This document shows, piece after piece, positions 10,340-21,444 of a stretch of DNA of 64,000 nt. The notes beneath the pieces were generated by a model that worked only from the letters and a program-made list of their open reading frames with translations, searched no databases and had not been told where the DNA came from. Source of the DNA: Patagioenas fasciata (taxonomy: Eukaryota > Chordata > Aves > Columbiformes > Columbidae); the NCBI RefSeq assembly GCF_037038585.1, contig NC_092525.1, positions 2,892,969 to 2,956,968 on the forward strand. The letters run 5' to 3'. Each line of letters begins with the position of its first letter. The stretch's first letter is position 1. The position numbers were made by a program, and so were the translations under genes.

Positions 10340-12034
10340 GAGGAAAACTTTGTCTAGTCAGTTAATTGATACGGTTTTAGTGGCATGTATTACATGTTAA
10401 TATACAAAGCAGGGTTACAGTGTTCTGTAACACGCATAGGAGGACGTATATTTAAGACAATTCTAGATGTAAACAAGCATTATGGTTCTTATTGGGATAT
10501 TTTGGCATCTAAACTCTTAAATGGGGGAAAACGTGTGAAGCTCCTGCTAGAACCGCTGCAGAGTGGTGAAGAATGAATGTGGGATAGATCACGTTTAGAT
10601 GCTTCACTCCTGTCACTTTCAGTCCATAAGGAAGCCAAATAACATGTTTGTGATTTATAAACGTTACTTTAATGTTCATGGTTTTTGCAGGTCACACATC
10701 CCAGGGGCTCAGCTGCTGCAGTTCACATAATGTACAGTGAACAGGAGGCGCTGGGTGTCCCCAAAGCGCGCTTCAAATCTGTAGGGTACTCTTACCTGGA
10801 ACCCTCATTTGACATTTACCGTCTTTGGTTTTCTGAGTGTATTCAACTAAGTAGTAGTTTATTTTTAATGCATCATATTCAATTTATGTTAAAACACTTT
10901 CTTTCTAATCTGTGAAAGTATGCAACGTGACTCAATATGTTTGAATTGTAATTATTTGCCAGGTGACACGTAGTGGAAATAATCTTTATTATGATAGTGA
11001 TGTTTTTCTCAAGGATTTTGCTAAGAAAAGCGAATTTCTCAGATTAAATGGGTAGAAGTCAGCCAATACCTTTTTCAAAGAATGTGAGTTTGTCTCTACC
11101 TCTGTGACTAGTTGGAAGTATTCGGGTGTACATAATGTATACATTAAAAACAAATAAAGGCATCACTGATGTTCTGTTGTTGTGTATGGGTGTTTTTTCC
11201 TGTTGCTTCATAGTGGTCCAGACAAACTAAACAGAACACAACAGCAGAGTATGAGTCAGTGCACCTGGAGCTGGATCGTGTCATCTTGATCTTTATCACA
11301 AGAGACGTGTGATTCAATCACACTAAAAGAATATTACCAAATTGATATATGTCCACCTGTAAAATAATTGCTACATGCTTCGGTACAGTCTATGTAGTTA
11401 TGACAACATAATTTAGATAGCAGCAATTTTTAACCTGTTTTTTCCCTGGTAAATAATTTGTGAAGATAGAATGGAAGAAAAAGATTAACGAAAGTTTCAC
11501 TAAATAATTGTGTTCATAAAAAAAAAAATAGATTTTGTTATGATTTCCATTCAATTTCTGATCTGTTTACTTTTGTTTTACAGTTATCTCAAAATTCCTG
11601 GATACAGAGCAACTACTTTCCATTTCGGCACAGGTTCCAAAGCAGGATAAGGTATGTTTCAAAATGCACCTTAGATGAGCAGTTACCTGGCTATATAGAA
11701 GTGTGGCACCTATGCATGATATGGTAGGAAAAAGACTGCGCCTTACAAAGACACGGACTAATGTTGTCATAGTCTGAGAGTGTATCTTATTGTACAGCAG
11801 CAGGAGATTCTATAGGAGAACGTTAGAAACATTTGGGTTTGCTTCAATATCACGTTTATCTTAATTTATACAAACTGACTGCAAAAGCTGTTGACTTTTT
11901 CATCACTCCCCACTCTCATTCTCTGTAAATGTTCATCCTGTTTGACAGTACCAGGATGAGAGAGGAATTTTCTTCACATCAGCATAAAAGGAAAAAGTGT
12001 TAACAGACATTTACTCTCTTATTTTTGGAGGTTA
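10340..12034. other. AT-rich spacer up to the duplication border
   Basis: Mostly non-coding. Position 10691 follows an acceptor-like TTTTTGCAG and begins a frame of about 75 codons without a clear donor. An A-run lies near 11518-11528. The left breakpoint of the 9.4-kb duplication is at 12034/12035. Confidence 0.45.
11584..11651 (+). other. Candidate 68-bp internal exon
   Basis: Strong acceptor (TTACTTTTGTTTTACAG) and good donor (GATAAG|GTATGT) bound 68 bp. One frame reads VISKFLDTEQLLSISAQ and continues to KQDK without a stop. The length is not a multiple of three. Family unknown; flanking exons not found. Confidence 0.35.
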
Positions 12035-15000
12035 ATACAATTTTTAATAGCCAAAAGAAAATTAGGCATCTTTCTTACTAGAAATTAAATACTTTCTTAG
12101 CTTTTAGGTAAGACAAATTAAGATAAATCAGTCTCTATTGTCTAGAAAGATCATTTTGAAAATGGTTCTTAAGAAGCACTCTTGACCTGGCTCGGCTGTG
12201 CTTGTAATGCAGATAAACCTGTATCGATCACTGAGTCAGCTGTGTGAACACGCGAGGTCAGCGATGAGACGTGGCTGTCGGTTCCCGTGACACAGATGCT
12301 GCACGAGCCAAGCGCAGGTTTTTCGTGCAGATGTTCCGTGTTCCCCCCGCACAGCACCGGACAGAAAACGAAGCACGTCCTGGCAGAGCATCAGCCAGAA
12401 CAGTGTCTGGCAGCCCCTTCTGCGGGCGGTTCTCACCTCGGCCCGTGCTTTTCTGCTGGGCTGTGAATGCAAGGAGCAGCAATGTAGTGAAGAACTGATT
12501 CCTGTGAAGTTTTCCCAGGGTCCTGTCTTAGGGATTAAAAGAGTGCCCTGCTCTTATCTGTCACCTTCAATCACATGTCTTACCAGGTGCACCAAAATGA
12601 AATGTGGATAAAAGCGCTTATTGCTAAAAGCATAAATAGACAATAGAGCTATAAATGCTTATAACAAGATAGTTTCCTTGAAGGACAAGCAATAGTTGGT
12701 GTGTTGATGTTAAAGCTTCATCAGGAAGGCATTTTCTCCCTCAGCGCAGGTTCAGTCTGTGAGCGCGTTGTGCCCCGTGTTGCAGCCCCTGGAGCCTCAG
12801 GAGCTGGTGAACAGGGGAGGCTCCGTCACAGAGCGCCCGGGAGAGCTACTGAATGTTCTTCAGGTTCATGTTCCTTACAACCCCCTCTTTCCCCCTCAGG
12901 ATTTATAGAGAATTTCACCTCTGAAGTCTTCTGGGAGCTGGAGACAGACAGAATCTTTGCCTTGAAAATCACTCCAGTGATCACTTCAGGATCTTTCAGA
13001 GAGAGATTTTGTTCATCAGACCTTGTCTTGTGTATTGATCTGTACGTTAACACATGCACTACAAATATCAAACCAAGATAAACACGTGTAGCTCACTACT
13101 GGATCTGGGTTAGACCACACACAGCAGTAACCGCTGTGCGCCTGAGGCAGCGGAACCTCAGCTTTTTTCTACCAAGCATATTGTAACCGTTCCATTATAA
13201 GTTGCATTTGTCTGCTGTACCTGAGTAGGATATTTCTGCCAATGCGTTGGAGGCTTCTGCTTGCCTGTGTTCGTGCTGGTGTGCCAGCATCCTAGGGACT
13301 TACAACTTTGTCACCTCTCCGTGTCTTCTCGCGGGCTGACTTGACTGCTTACTCAATGATAAGATCTAATGCCAGTTAAAGCAATCAGGTACAGGCTCGG
13401 TCAAGGTTGTAGTAAATGCAGAAAAATCTCTTTAATGACACATCAGAAAGCTGAATGTTTGTTGCTCCCAGCTTTCATTGCAGAGATCTGTAACACGAAG
13501 GAAAGATCAGGTGCGTGACTAAAGCTGGCTGGATGTCTTCGTGTATACAGAGGACCATGCACACCGAACTTGTAACTGCGCTGTTTCCAATCGCAACTGG
13601 CCACAATATAGCAGAGCATGTTATCAATGTTAATTCAAGAGCTAACTCCGTTGCTTTTATTAAATGCTGGATTGACCTATTCAGTGTGTTCCACTCTCCA
13701 TACAAGTTTTCATTGCAGAACGTCCCCAGCTGTCCGTGTGTGGGGAGGTGACTCCGATTCAGGTCCCCTTAGTTAGAAAAGAGTATATGGGGTACTCAAG
13801 GACCATAAACAAAAAAACCCCAACACCTTTTATTTTGCAGCTTGGCCCAATTAGCAGGAAGATTTACGCTACTTAAGCCAAATTGGTGAACAGTTTAACA
13901 GCCAAAGGGTTTACACAAAGGAGTTTTGTGGCTCTAAGCCTTAGGTTATACTGCTCATAGAGGGAGAGGAGATGAAATAAGGGTGTAGGAAAGGAAAAGA
14001 GAAGCAAAGAAGGAGAACGAAAGGCCCGTCCCCTCCCATGTCAGCCCGCGGCCTTTGTCTGCGGGCCTCGGCTGGTGTTGGGATGTAAATCGCGATTCAC
14101 CTTCTCCTGAGTGCCCCATCTGCTGCTGGACACGGTGTCCATACGGAATTGTTTTCGCTCTGAGTGACCCATCGCTGCGGGATGAGCTGTTGTTGCCATA
14201 ATGTCTGAGACATAATTCTGTTGAGTCTCTGGCGCAGGAGGCAGATGGTGCTTGTCTGAAAAACCCCCAGTTTCAATCACTACAAGTGTTCATGATTTGT
14301 TCAACATGAACGTTCTCTCATCCTAAGGGGGACTGTCAACTGGCAATCTTGGTGAGATGCGTTAACGGAGAAATCGTGTCATCGGTGAAATCAAGTGCTT
14401 CCTCTTATGAAATCTGTGTATATAAGCAAATTAAAGGTATCTGGACAAAACAAAACATCCTTAAGAGACCCTCCTGTCTCAGTCATTCTGGCCGGGGTCT
14501 GAGTGGCTGGAACATGAGGGTGGGCAGGATCAGGGCAGTGAGCAGCAGGGAACACCAAGAGTCACTCGTCCTTTCTTCTCAGGGCAGCACCGCACTGTGA
14601 TCATCTGCAGTGCTCAGAATCCTGTGATTTAACAGCACAAATTCTTCTATCATGCAATAGTTCCCACATCTGGTATCTTCTCAGCCAGGAACAAGATGGG
14701 TTTAGGGAGGGGATTGCAGATGTAAAGCGTTACCCGCAGTGTGTGGAAAGAAGATGCTCAGAGCCATGAACTGGTTGAGAACTGGGGGTCCCCGGTCTGC
14801 AGTTGGTGTTTTGTCTGCTCATCAGACACTGGCGCTAAGTGCTCAAGCAAACTTTCCTTTCCACAGTCAGGCCCACCTGGGAGCTGGTTGAATGCATGAG
14901 CTGTCTTTAAAGAACACGTGAATTTATCTGATTCTCCGCTGGATTTTTTTCCCCCGTAGCTTTATGCCACCAGATTTGTTGCATTAATATGTTACTTACA

Positions 15001-18000
15001 TAATTCCCTGCAGACCCACCTCTCAAGCCTCTTGTCATGTTACTTACCTGACACATTCAATGCCTATACATCTCAGTAACAGTGTGCATCTTTGTACAAC
15101 ACAAACATGTGCGTGTGTGTATGCACATAAAGATATGTAATTTGGGTCAAATCTTTATTTGCTGTATGTAGGTATGATAACACAACTTGCAGAAAAACAC
15201 AACCTACCAATGAAAACAAGTTTCAGCTCTGCCCATGGGTGTTTTACCTGGATGACTGTTGATTGTTCACCGTTACCCACCGGCGTCCTTTAAAACTCAC
15301 AAAGGTATTGGGACTAGATTTGTTTTTTCATAACATGTTTGTATACTTAATGTATAATACATTAATAAAGTGCACATTATACAGTAATTTAAGCAACAAA
15401 ATAATTTCAGTGGAGATTTCTGGAAGTAAATGAAGGTATAACTGACGTATTTTATAGCTGCCCAATTTGTAGTTAATATGGTCAAAAATGTGCGATTACA
15501 TGCAGTTATGTTGTGTGTAGATGTGCAGTTGTATACCTTGCTGATAAGTGCATCCTATTGTGGGTATTTTCATAAGAATTGATATGGGAAAATGAATCCA
15601 GGTGGTGTTTCTTCCACTCCCCCCTCCCATATTGTTGTGTTTGCTCTTTAGAAACTGTTTCTGATAATACGGCAAGTTGTTATTGTTGGTTTGAATTCCC
15701 TGTAGATCACTGAAATGAAACACACACAGCTTCATTTCAGCAGGTTGAATAGAAATGAATGGGAGATATCAGGAGACCCTGAGGGAAATGTATCACATGA
15801 ACTACTTGTGAGACCATTTAAAACTATTTATTATGTGCTAACTACACTTATTTTGTCCAATTAATAGCTAATTGCACGCTTTCTTAAAGCTATCTTTCTG
15901 TTGAGTTATGGCTCCTTACAGAAATAATCCAAAGCACACTGATCCAGTGTCCTTCTTGAGTCAAAAAACCCTCACAAAGTGTGTTTTATTAAACATGACT
16001 ACAAACATATAGGCATTTATCAGTAAGGGTGGCCTTCATATTTACTGATTTTTATGGGTGAATTATCTACACAAAGTGACACAATGCATTAATTCTGTAA
16101 TGCAGAATGGTTACTTTTAGTCCGTTCCCTGCGTTTCCAGCAGAACTGTCTGTTCTGTGTCGTCCTTGCTGCGGGTCGGTTGCTCTGCCGTCTGGTTCAG
16201 GAGACTCACTGAGGGTAATGTCGCATGTCAATTTTATGGACATTCTTTCTAGAAACTCTGTGGGGTTTCTATTAACGTGAGGGCCTAGGGGAATTAGAGT
16301 TGCATTTGATGTATTGATAAAACACACTTGATTCCATAGCTGTATGTTTAGTTCATTCTCTTGTGAAGCTTTCCTATGAGCTGTTGGCATTTGAGCTGTG
16401 TGTCCTGTGTCTGATAGCAGAATTTGACCTGGGATGACGGTATAAACTTGGAATTTGCTTCAAATAAATATGTGCATTTGCCTGTATCTGGCAGAGATGA
16501 TTGCATTTTATGAGTAACCTCCTATCCTGATGTATGGAGTATGAACTTTATGAGCTTGCTTTGTTTCTCCAAGTTGTGTAAAGTGACAGTATGTGCTGTG
16601 CAACAGTTAAATCAGTGTCTCTTTTCAGAATAGTGTGTAAAGTATTGAACAAGACCCGTGAGCGTGTTCATTGTCTGTACAAACTCTGACACCGTGTCGG
16701 TGCTGGATTTGCTGCTCTCATTGCCCACGCCTGCACTCTGTCTGATGATGGTGAGTTTCTCCATTGATGACATGATCATGGCCAGATAAAGACCCTCCTG
16801 GTGGAGAATAACCAGGCTGTTTGGTCTGGTTCCCCAACTGCTAAGCCCACACGACGTCTTTTTTTGGTCTCCGTAGGCTTTAGGTGGGTGTCTCTGGTCT
16901 GTCATTGCTGCTTTTGTGCTGATCTTCTTTCTGTCTCCATTCACTGGAATCACATCCTCCATTCAACTGCTGCAAGTCTGCACAGCCAGTCTGTTCAAGA
17001 CAGCCAGTTTAAGCGTATTCTATTCAAAAGAAAGAAGTCTTTGGACACTCTGAGTTTACAGCTCTGTTCCGAAAGGGCACAAGTTAATACAGGTGGATCA
17101 ACATTATGTAAATGCCATAGGACAAAATGTGGCTACTGTTGTTTATCTGCTACAATTTCTGCAGCATTTTCAGACAATTTTAGAAGTAGACTCTTGTAAG
17201 GAATCCAGGATCTTGTGCTTACCTGCATATTGCTCATTCTGCACATTGTCTTCAATTAATGCTGACCTGAGGTATTTATCTGCAGTACAACACAGTGTAG
17301 ATACTAAATCAGGTCCGGAAGCCATCTCAGGAGATGTATTAGCTCATAATTACATCAAAAATAGAAGGAATGCTACTTCCTTGTTTCCTGTGCTTATTGT
17401 AATAAGGCACATATGTGGTAGCAAGAGTTCGTGACCCCCATACTTCATATGCTTATAGCAGTGTACGAATAAGTTATTAAAATTAAACTGGCTTTCAGGT
17501 CTTCTGTTTTAATTACTTTTCCAATTTGACTCTTTGTGTTTTTCTTTATCACTGGAGTCCAACCCCACTCACTGTCCCGCGACTGGGGACTCCAGACAAG
17601 GGGACACAGATGTGGGGGTGGCTGCACAGTGGAGCTCAGCGGACTTGAGAACCACTCAGCTGGTGTGAGGATCAGACACGTACAAAGCAACTTTGCTTTC
17701 TAAATGATGAGGATGATGTGCTTTGTTTTGGAAGACATCAGATTTTGAATGTTTAAGGAAGCTGTAACTACCTCGATGTTTCCTTCTTACCGCAGTCGGA
17801 TTTCTGGTTCTGTCTGTCGAGTTGTGCTCCTCTCCCGCACCAAGTGGTGATCGTGGGGCTCAGGGTGAGGGGGGGCAAGGAGGGCGGGGGTGTCCGTGGA
17901 CTTGAATAAGTTTTGTTTGGGGTTTTTTAGACGCCTCTGTTGACACATTGTATAAAAACTGATTGCTGCAGTGCTAATGAATGAACAGGATGATAAGCAA

Positions 18001-18530
18001 CAGATTTGAGAACCTGTTTGGGTTTTGGTTTATTGAAAAATTATTATTTAACTCAAAAAGCAATAAGATCTTGCAGTGGTCTTCTAATACTTACTGGTAG
18101 CTTTTTAATGTACTGGTTTGGAACTTTGAGATTATATTTGATATGAAGTGGCTGTTCCATCGTGGAATATTGCAGGAGTAAACTCTTGCATTTCAGCATT
18201 CCTGGCAGATCTGCAGCTTGATAAAGACCTGAGGCTGTTTAGTTTAATCAGACTTTTGTAGATCCCACCTTCACTGTTCAAAGCACTGGCTGTCAATGTG
18301 TTTTCTGGTGTTGTCACTTCTTTCTGAACAAAGACGACAGAGGTACACAGCTCTACTGGTATTGTCTGTTTTATTTAAACATGGAACTTTAACTTGAAAG
18401 CTTAGAAAGCTGTGGTCTGTGGTATATCTTTGTAATGTTTGTAAATTCTTATGCAGATACTCTTATGCCAACCAGCACGAACTTTTGTGAGTGTGAACTG
18501 CTGTGCAGTTAGAAAGAAGAAAGGTGTGTG
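12035..18530. other. D1 intergenic part, no supported gene
   Basis: AT-rich sequence with scattered short frames. The better fossil-exon candidates are 12826-13071 (minus), 14041-14280 (minus), 16067-16390 (minus) and 16612-16962 (minus). An acceptor-like CCCCCTCAG ends at 12899 on the plus strand. A purine-rich patch lies at 13968-14030. No RNA gene seen. Confidence 0.4.
16067..16962 (-). pseudogene. Possible fossil exons, minus strand (D1)
   Basis: Two minus-strand frames lie in order: 16962-16612 (116 codons, containing LAMIMSSMEKLTIIRQS and a Ser/Thr-rich stretch, ending in a stop) and 16390-16067 (107 codons). Both have ordinary, non-repetitive amino-acid composition and moderate base composition, unlike the CpG-island artefacts. 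No family recognised. Upstream exons and promoter on this strand were not found. An identical pair is at 25474-26369 in D2. Confidence 0.2.
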
Positions 18531-18539
18531 AGCTAAACC

Positions 18540-19330
18540 AGCAGGAAGGCTGCAGCCGTGTAACCTGGGGGGCGCAAACGGCACGAAACGGGCTGCAGCG
18601 GCGGAGCCCTCGGTCCCGGGCTGTCCCGGGCAGGCGGCAGAGCCCTCGGTCCCGGGCAGACGCAGCCTGAAAGCTCCCGGCCCCGCCCTGCGGGCGGACA
18701 GCGCCGCTCTGCGGCCGCCGGTGGCTCCGGGACGGGAGGCGAGGGGCAGGGGGGGCCAGTGCCGGGCGCGGAGGCGGGGGGGGGGGGCGCAGCCCGGTGG
18801 CGGACGCGGACGGGATTGGCTCCTGCGCGGGATGGGCGGGGACACGCTGCGTAAGTGCGCGGGCCGCGGAGCTCGTGCCGGCGGTGCGGCGGCTGGAGCA
18901 GCGCGCGAGGAACGGCGGGGCCGGCGGTGAGCGAGGGGCGGGCGGACAGCGGGGAGACTGGACGGGGCGGCCCGGGACCGGCTGAGGGGCGAGGCTGGAG
19001 GGTGACAGACGGGCTGGTTTCGGAAGGAGGAAGGCGAGGGGCAGCCAGCCGCAACAGCGCGGCCCCAGGCCGGGGCGAGGGGGAAACACGCGGGCGGCTG
19101 TGAGGGAAGGGAGCCCCGCGCTGAGCGCTGCGCGGGGCTCGGGCGGGGCCGTGGGGCGGAGGGGGAGCCCCCGTAGTGACACAGGACAGAGGGAGGAAAG
19201 CGAGCGGGAGGGGGCAGCGGCGGGTCGGGAGCGCCAAGGGGGGGCGCGAGGGGCGGGGGGGGCCGGGAACGGAGGGAGCGGCGGAGGAACCTGAGGGCGG
19301 GACGGCGCGGGAGGAGCTTAGGCGGGAAAA
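18540..19330 (+). promoter_or_regulatory. CpG-island promoter and first exon (D1)
   Basis: Very CpG-rich, with GC boxes and an inverted CCAAT (GGGATTGGCTCC) at about 18813. A perfect-consensus donor GTAAGT at 18851 follows GACACGCTGC, so exon 1 probably ends at 18850. An ATG at 18832 lies in that exon. If spliced to the acceptor at 20126 it reads MGGDTLPPD and stops, with a second ATG directly after the stop. No TATA box. The long minus-strand frames (18402-19237) are shadows of GC-rich sequence. Confidence 0.6.
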
Positions 19331-19935
19331 GCTGAGGTACCTCGGGGAGGGGATGATATCGGGGGAGGCTTTGACAGGAAAGGCTGAGGTACCTCGGGGA
19401 GGGGATGATATTGGGGGAGGCTTTGACAGGAAAGGCTGAGGTACCTCAGGGAGGGGATGATATCGGGGGAGGCTTTGACAGGAAAGGCTGAGGTACCTCG
19501 GGGAGGGGATGATATCGGGGGAGGCTTTGACAGGAAAGGCTGAGGTACCTCGGGAAGGGGATGATATCTGGGGAGGCTTTGACAGGAAAGGCTGAGCTAC
19601 CTCGGGAAGGGGATGATATCGGGGGAGGCTTTGACGGGAATGGCTGAGGTACCTCAGGGAGGGGATGATATCGGGGGAGGCTTTGACGGGAAAGGCTGAG
19701 GTACCTCAGGGAGGGGATGACATCGGGGGAGGCTTTGACGAGAAAGGGTGAGGGACTTAAAGGAGAGGACGGAAGGGAGAGAGGTTTTGGTGGTAAAGGC
19801 TGAGGTACCTCAGGGAGGAGATGGCATCGCAGAGGCTGCAGTGGGAAATGCTGAGGTAGCTCTGGGACGGGATGGCACTAAGGTGTGGTTTCAAAGGGAA
19901 ATGCTGAGGTACTTTGAGGAAAGGATGCTGGGCTA
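19331..19935 (+). repeat. 52-bp minisatellite in putative intron 1 (D1)
   Basis: Copies start with GCTGAGGTACCTC at 19331, 19383, 19435, 19487, 19539, 19591, 19643 and 19695, an exact 52-bp period, then decay through 19747-19935. Each copy holds a KpnI-type GGTACC, GGGGATGATATC and GGAGGCTTTGAC. The array starts directly at the CpG island edge, about 480 bp after the exon 1 donor. Confidence 0.9.
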
Positions 19936-20137
19936 GGAACTATGAACACATCAGATCGGTTAAGAGAATGTTGATGACAGAAATTTCTACAGTAAAGTAT
20001 TCCAGCAAAGACAGGGAGATGAGCAAAACTTATATCAGGCCTCCTAGGATTCCTGCAGGTTAGGGGTCAGGGATGATGAGGTTGTTAACTCGGTCCTAAC
20101 TTTTTCTTTCTCTCCCTCTCTTGCAGCACCAGACTGA

Positions 20138-20392
20138 ATGGAGAAGCAAGTGGATGGGAAGTTCCTGCGCCACGACACAGACCACATTTATTACTCTCGC
20201 CCTCCGAGACCCGGAGAACCGAACCGTTCTCATCGTGCCTTGAAGCAGCCTCTGCTCACGCGCTTCTCCCAGGGAGAAGGCAGAATGGCAGTAGCTCGCC
20301 ACGTTATACCACAGGGTGCACACTCTGCAGCTTTCAAGCCCAGCTCTGCGTTAGCTCACCCCTGCAATTTTGCACCGCCCACGCAAATTTGA
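20138..20392 (+). CDS. Hypothetical 84-codon frame in exon A (D1)
   Basis: Exon A starts at 20127 after a strong acceptor (CCCTCTCTTGCAG). A frame opens at ATG 20138 and runs 84 codons to TGA. It contains a basic, proline-rich start (FLRHDTDHIYYSRPPRPGE) and has no recognised domain. A TGA lies directly before the ATG in the same frame; paralogous exon Z has CGA there. A donor-like TTTG|GTGAGG follows at 20424. The frame is open in all six copies in the window, but recent duplication explains most of that. Alternatively this is a non-coding exon. Confidence 0.25.
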   Translation: MEKQVDGKFLRHDTDHIYYSRPPRPGEPNRSHRALKQPLLTRFSQGEGRMAVARHVIPQGAHSAAFKPSSALAHPCNFAPPTQI

Positions 20393-20698
20393 GTTGTCGC
20401 TGGTTGTTGCAGCGTTTGGCTTTGGTGAGGACAGCGTGTGTTTGTCAGCAGTTGGTGTAGGGTGGAATCTTGAGGAGAAAGTGATATTTCCGTGCCAGAA
20501 CTGGTTGGTGTTTGCATGGTATTGTGGTAGTTGTTCCCGCAGGTGATCAGTGCTGGAGTGTTATTGCAGGATGAGGGGATTTTGAAGGCTTGTCTGTGAG
20601 ATGCACTAGAGGCAGCAGTTGCAAACGAAAGGCTGAGGTGTGGAGAGTTTGTCGGTGGGTTTTGGACAGTTGTCAGTTGAAGAGTTGGTTGTTTGCAG

Positions 20699-20911
20699 GT
20701 GAGGTGTAGAGCAGAGGGTGAAGCTGACTTTGCCTGGGCGGCGCAACTGGATGGGTGTGCAGAGCTGAGGAGAGCGGGCTTCTGCGGGTGACCCTAAAGC
20801 TGGAGAACCAGCCAGCGGCAGCTCCAGACAGTCCCGCTGCCGAGCTTGGCTGTGTAGGGCCAGTGCCCTGGGGCACAGGGAGTGTGACCCTCCGCAAGCA
20901 CCAAACAGCAG
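20699..20911 (+). other. Candidate exon B (D1)
   Basis: Acceptor GTTGTTTGCAG and donor CAGCAG|GTGAGG bound 213 bp. The 3' part is open in one frame (RVTLKLENQPAAAPDSPAAE and onward to RKHQTAG). Joining to the next acceptor (CTCTTCAG, 21091-21093) keeps the frame for GAACKGKARKERKVVNL and then stops at TGA in module 1. An isolated A/T or C/T variation inside (GGCTGTG versus GGCCGTG near 20848) distinguishes copies. Function unknown. Confidence 0.35.
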
Positions 20912-21156
20912 GTGAGGACTGTGGGGATTTGTACTGAGCTATGATATCTCTAAGGCATGTGCGAGGGGTCGGGGCCAAGGCAAGGTGGGCTCGTTGTGGG
21001 GTGTGGGGAGGTGTCAGCCCCCGGACTCAGCCCCTGTCTGATTGTAGTGCCCTTGGGCTGGTGTAGCTCAGTCCTCTGTGTGTTTCTCTTCAGGTGGAGC
21101 AGCGTGCAAAGGAAAAGCAAGGAAGGAGAGGAAGGTGGTGAACCTATGAGGAAGAG

Positions 21157-21444
21157 TGTAGCGAATCTGGCGTGGACTCACGGTAAGGTGCCATGAGAGA
21201 CATTTATTACAAACTCAGGTTTGCATTTATACTCGCTATGATGCTTGCTCAAGCATTTGCTCTTTAGCTAAGTTAGACATTACATGAGCGGTGTAACTGC
21301 CATATACGCATTTTTTTCTATAGTAAGCTGTCCCTCTGTCCCTGATGTATCAGTCCTGTATCCTGTATCTTAGTAGTCATAATTTTTCCCCAAGTAGATG
21401 AATATTTTGCAAGCAGCTTTATCTCCAGTCGTTACCTGTTCATA
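21157..21444 (-). mobile_element. ERV 3' LTR fragment truncated by duplication (D1)
   Basis: Begins with TGTAGCG directly after GAAGAG (21151-21156), as in the complete copies, and is cut at about 21444 by the D1/D2 junction. Only U5, R and part of U3 of the LTR remain. The antisense polyadenylation signal AATAAA (TTTATT on the plus strand) is retained. Confidence 0.8.

Larger units (their letters stand above)
12035..21444 (+). repeat. 9.4-kb tandem duplication, copy D1
   Basis: Matches D2 at an offset of 9407, then 9406 after a G-run change. By eye only a handful of substitutions and two single-base length differences separate the copies over 9.4 kb. D1 begins at ATACAATTTTTAATAG (12035) and ends inside a retroviral LTR at about 21444, where D2 begins with the same sequence. 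D1 thus holds a truncated copy of the downstream gene-like unit: promoter, exon 1, exons A and B, the first 57 bp of module 1 and 288 bp of LTR. Confidence 0.9.

Noticed and set aside
18463-19237. Long minus-strand frames (234-239 codons) and their D2 equivalents
   Set aside because: GC-composition shadows of the CpG-island promoter; a single G-run length change between D1 and D2 shifts their frame, which argues against coding.
19331-19935. Regularly spaced repeats resembling a CRISPR array
   Set aside because: The whole 52-bp unit repeats with no unique spacers, and the context is eukaryotic.
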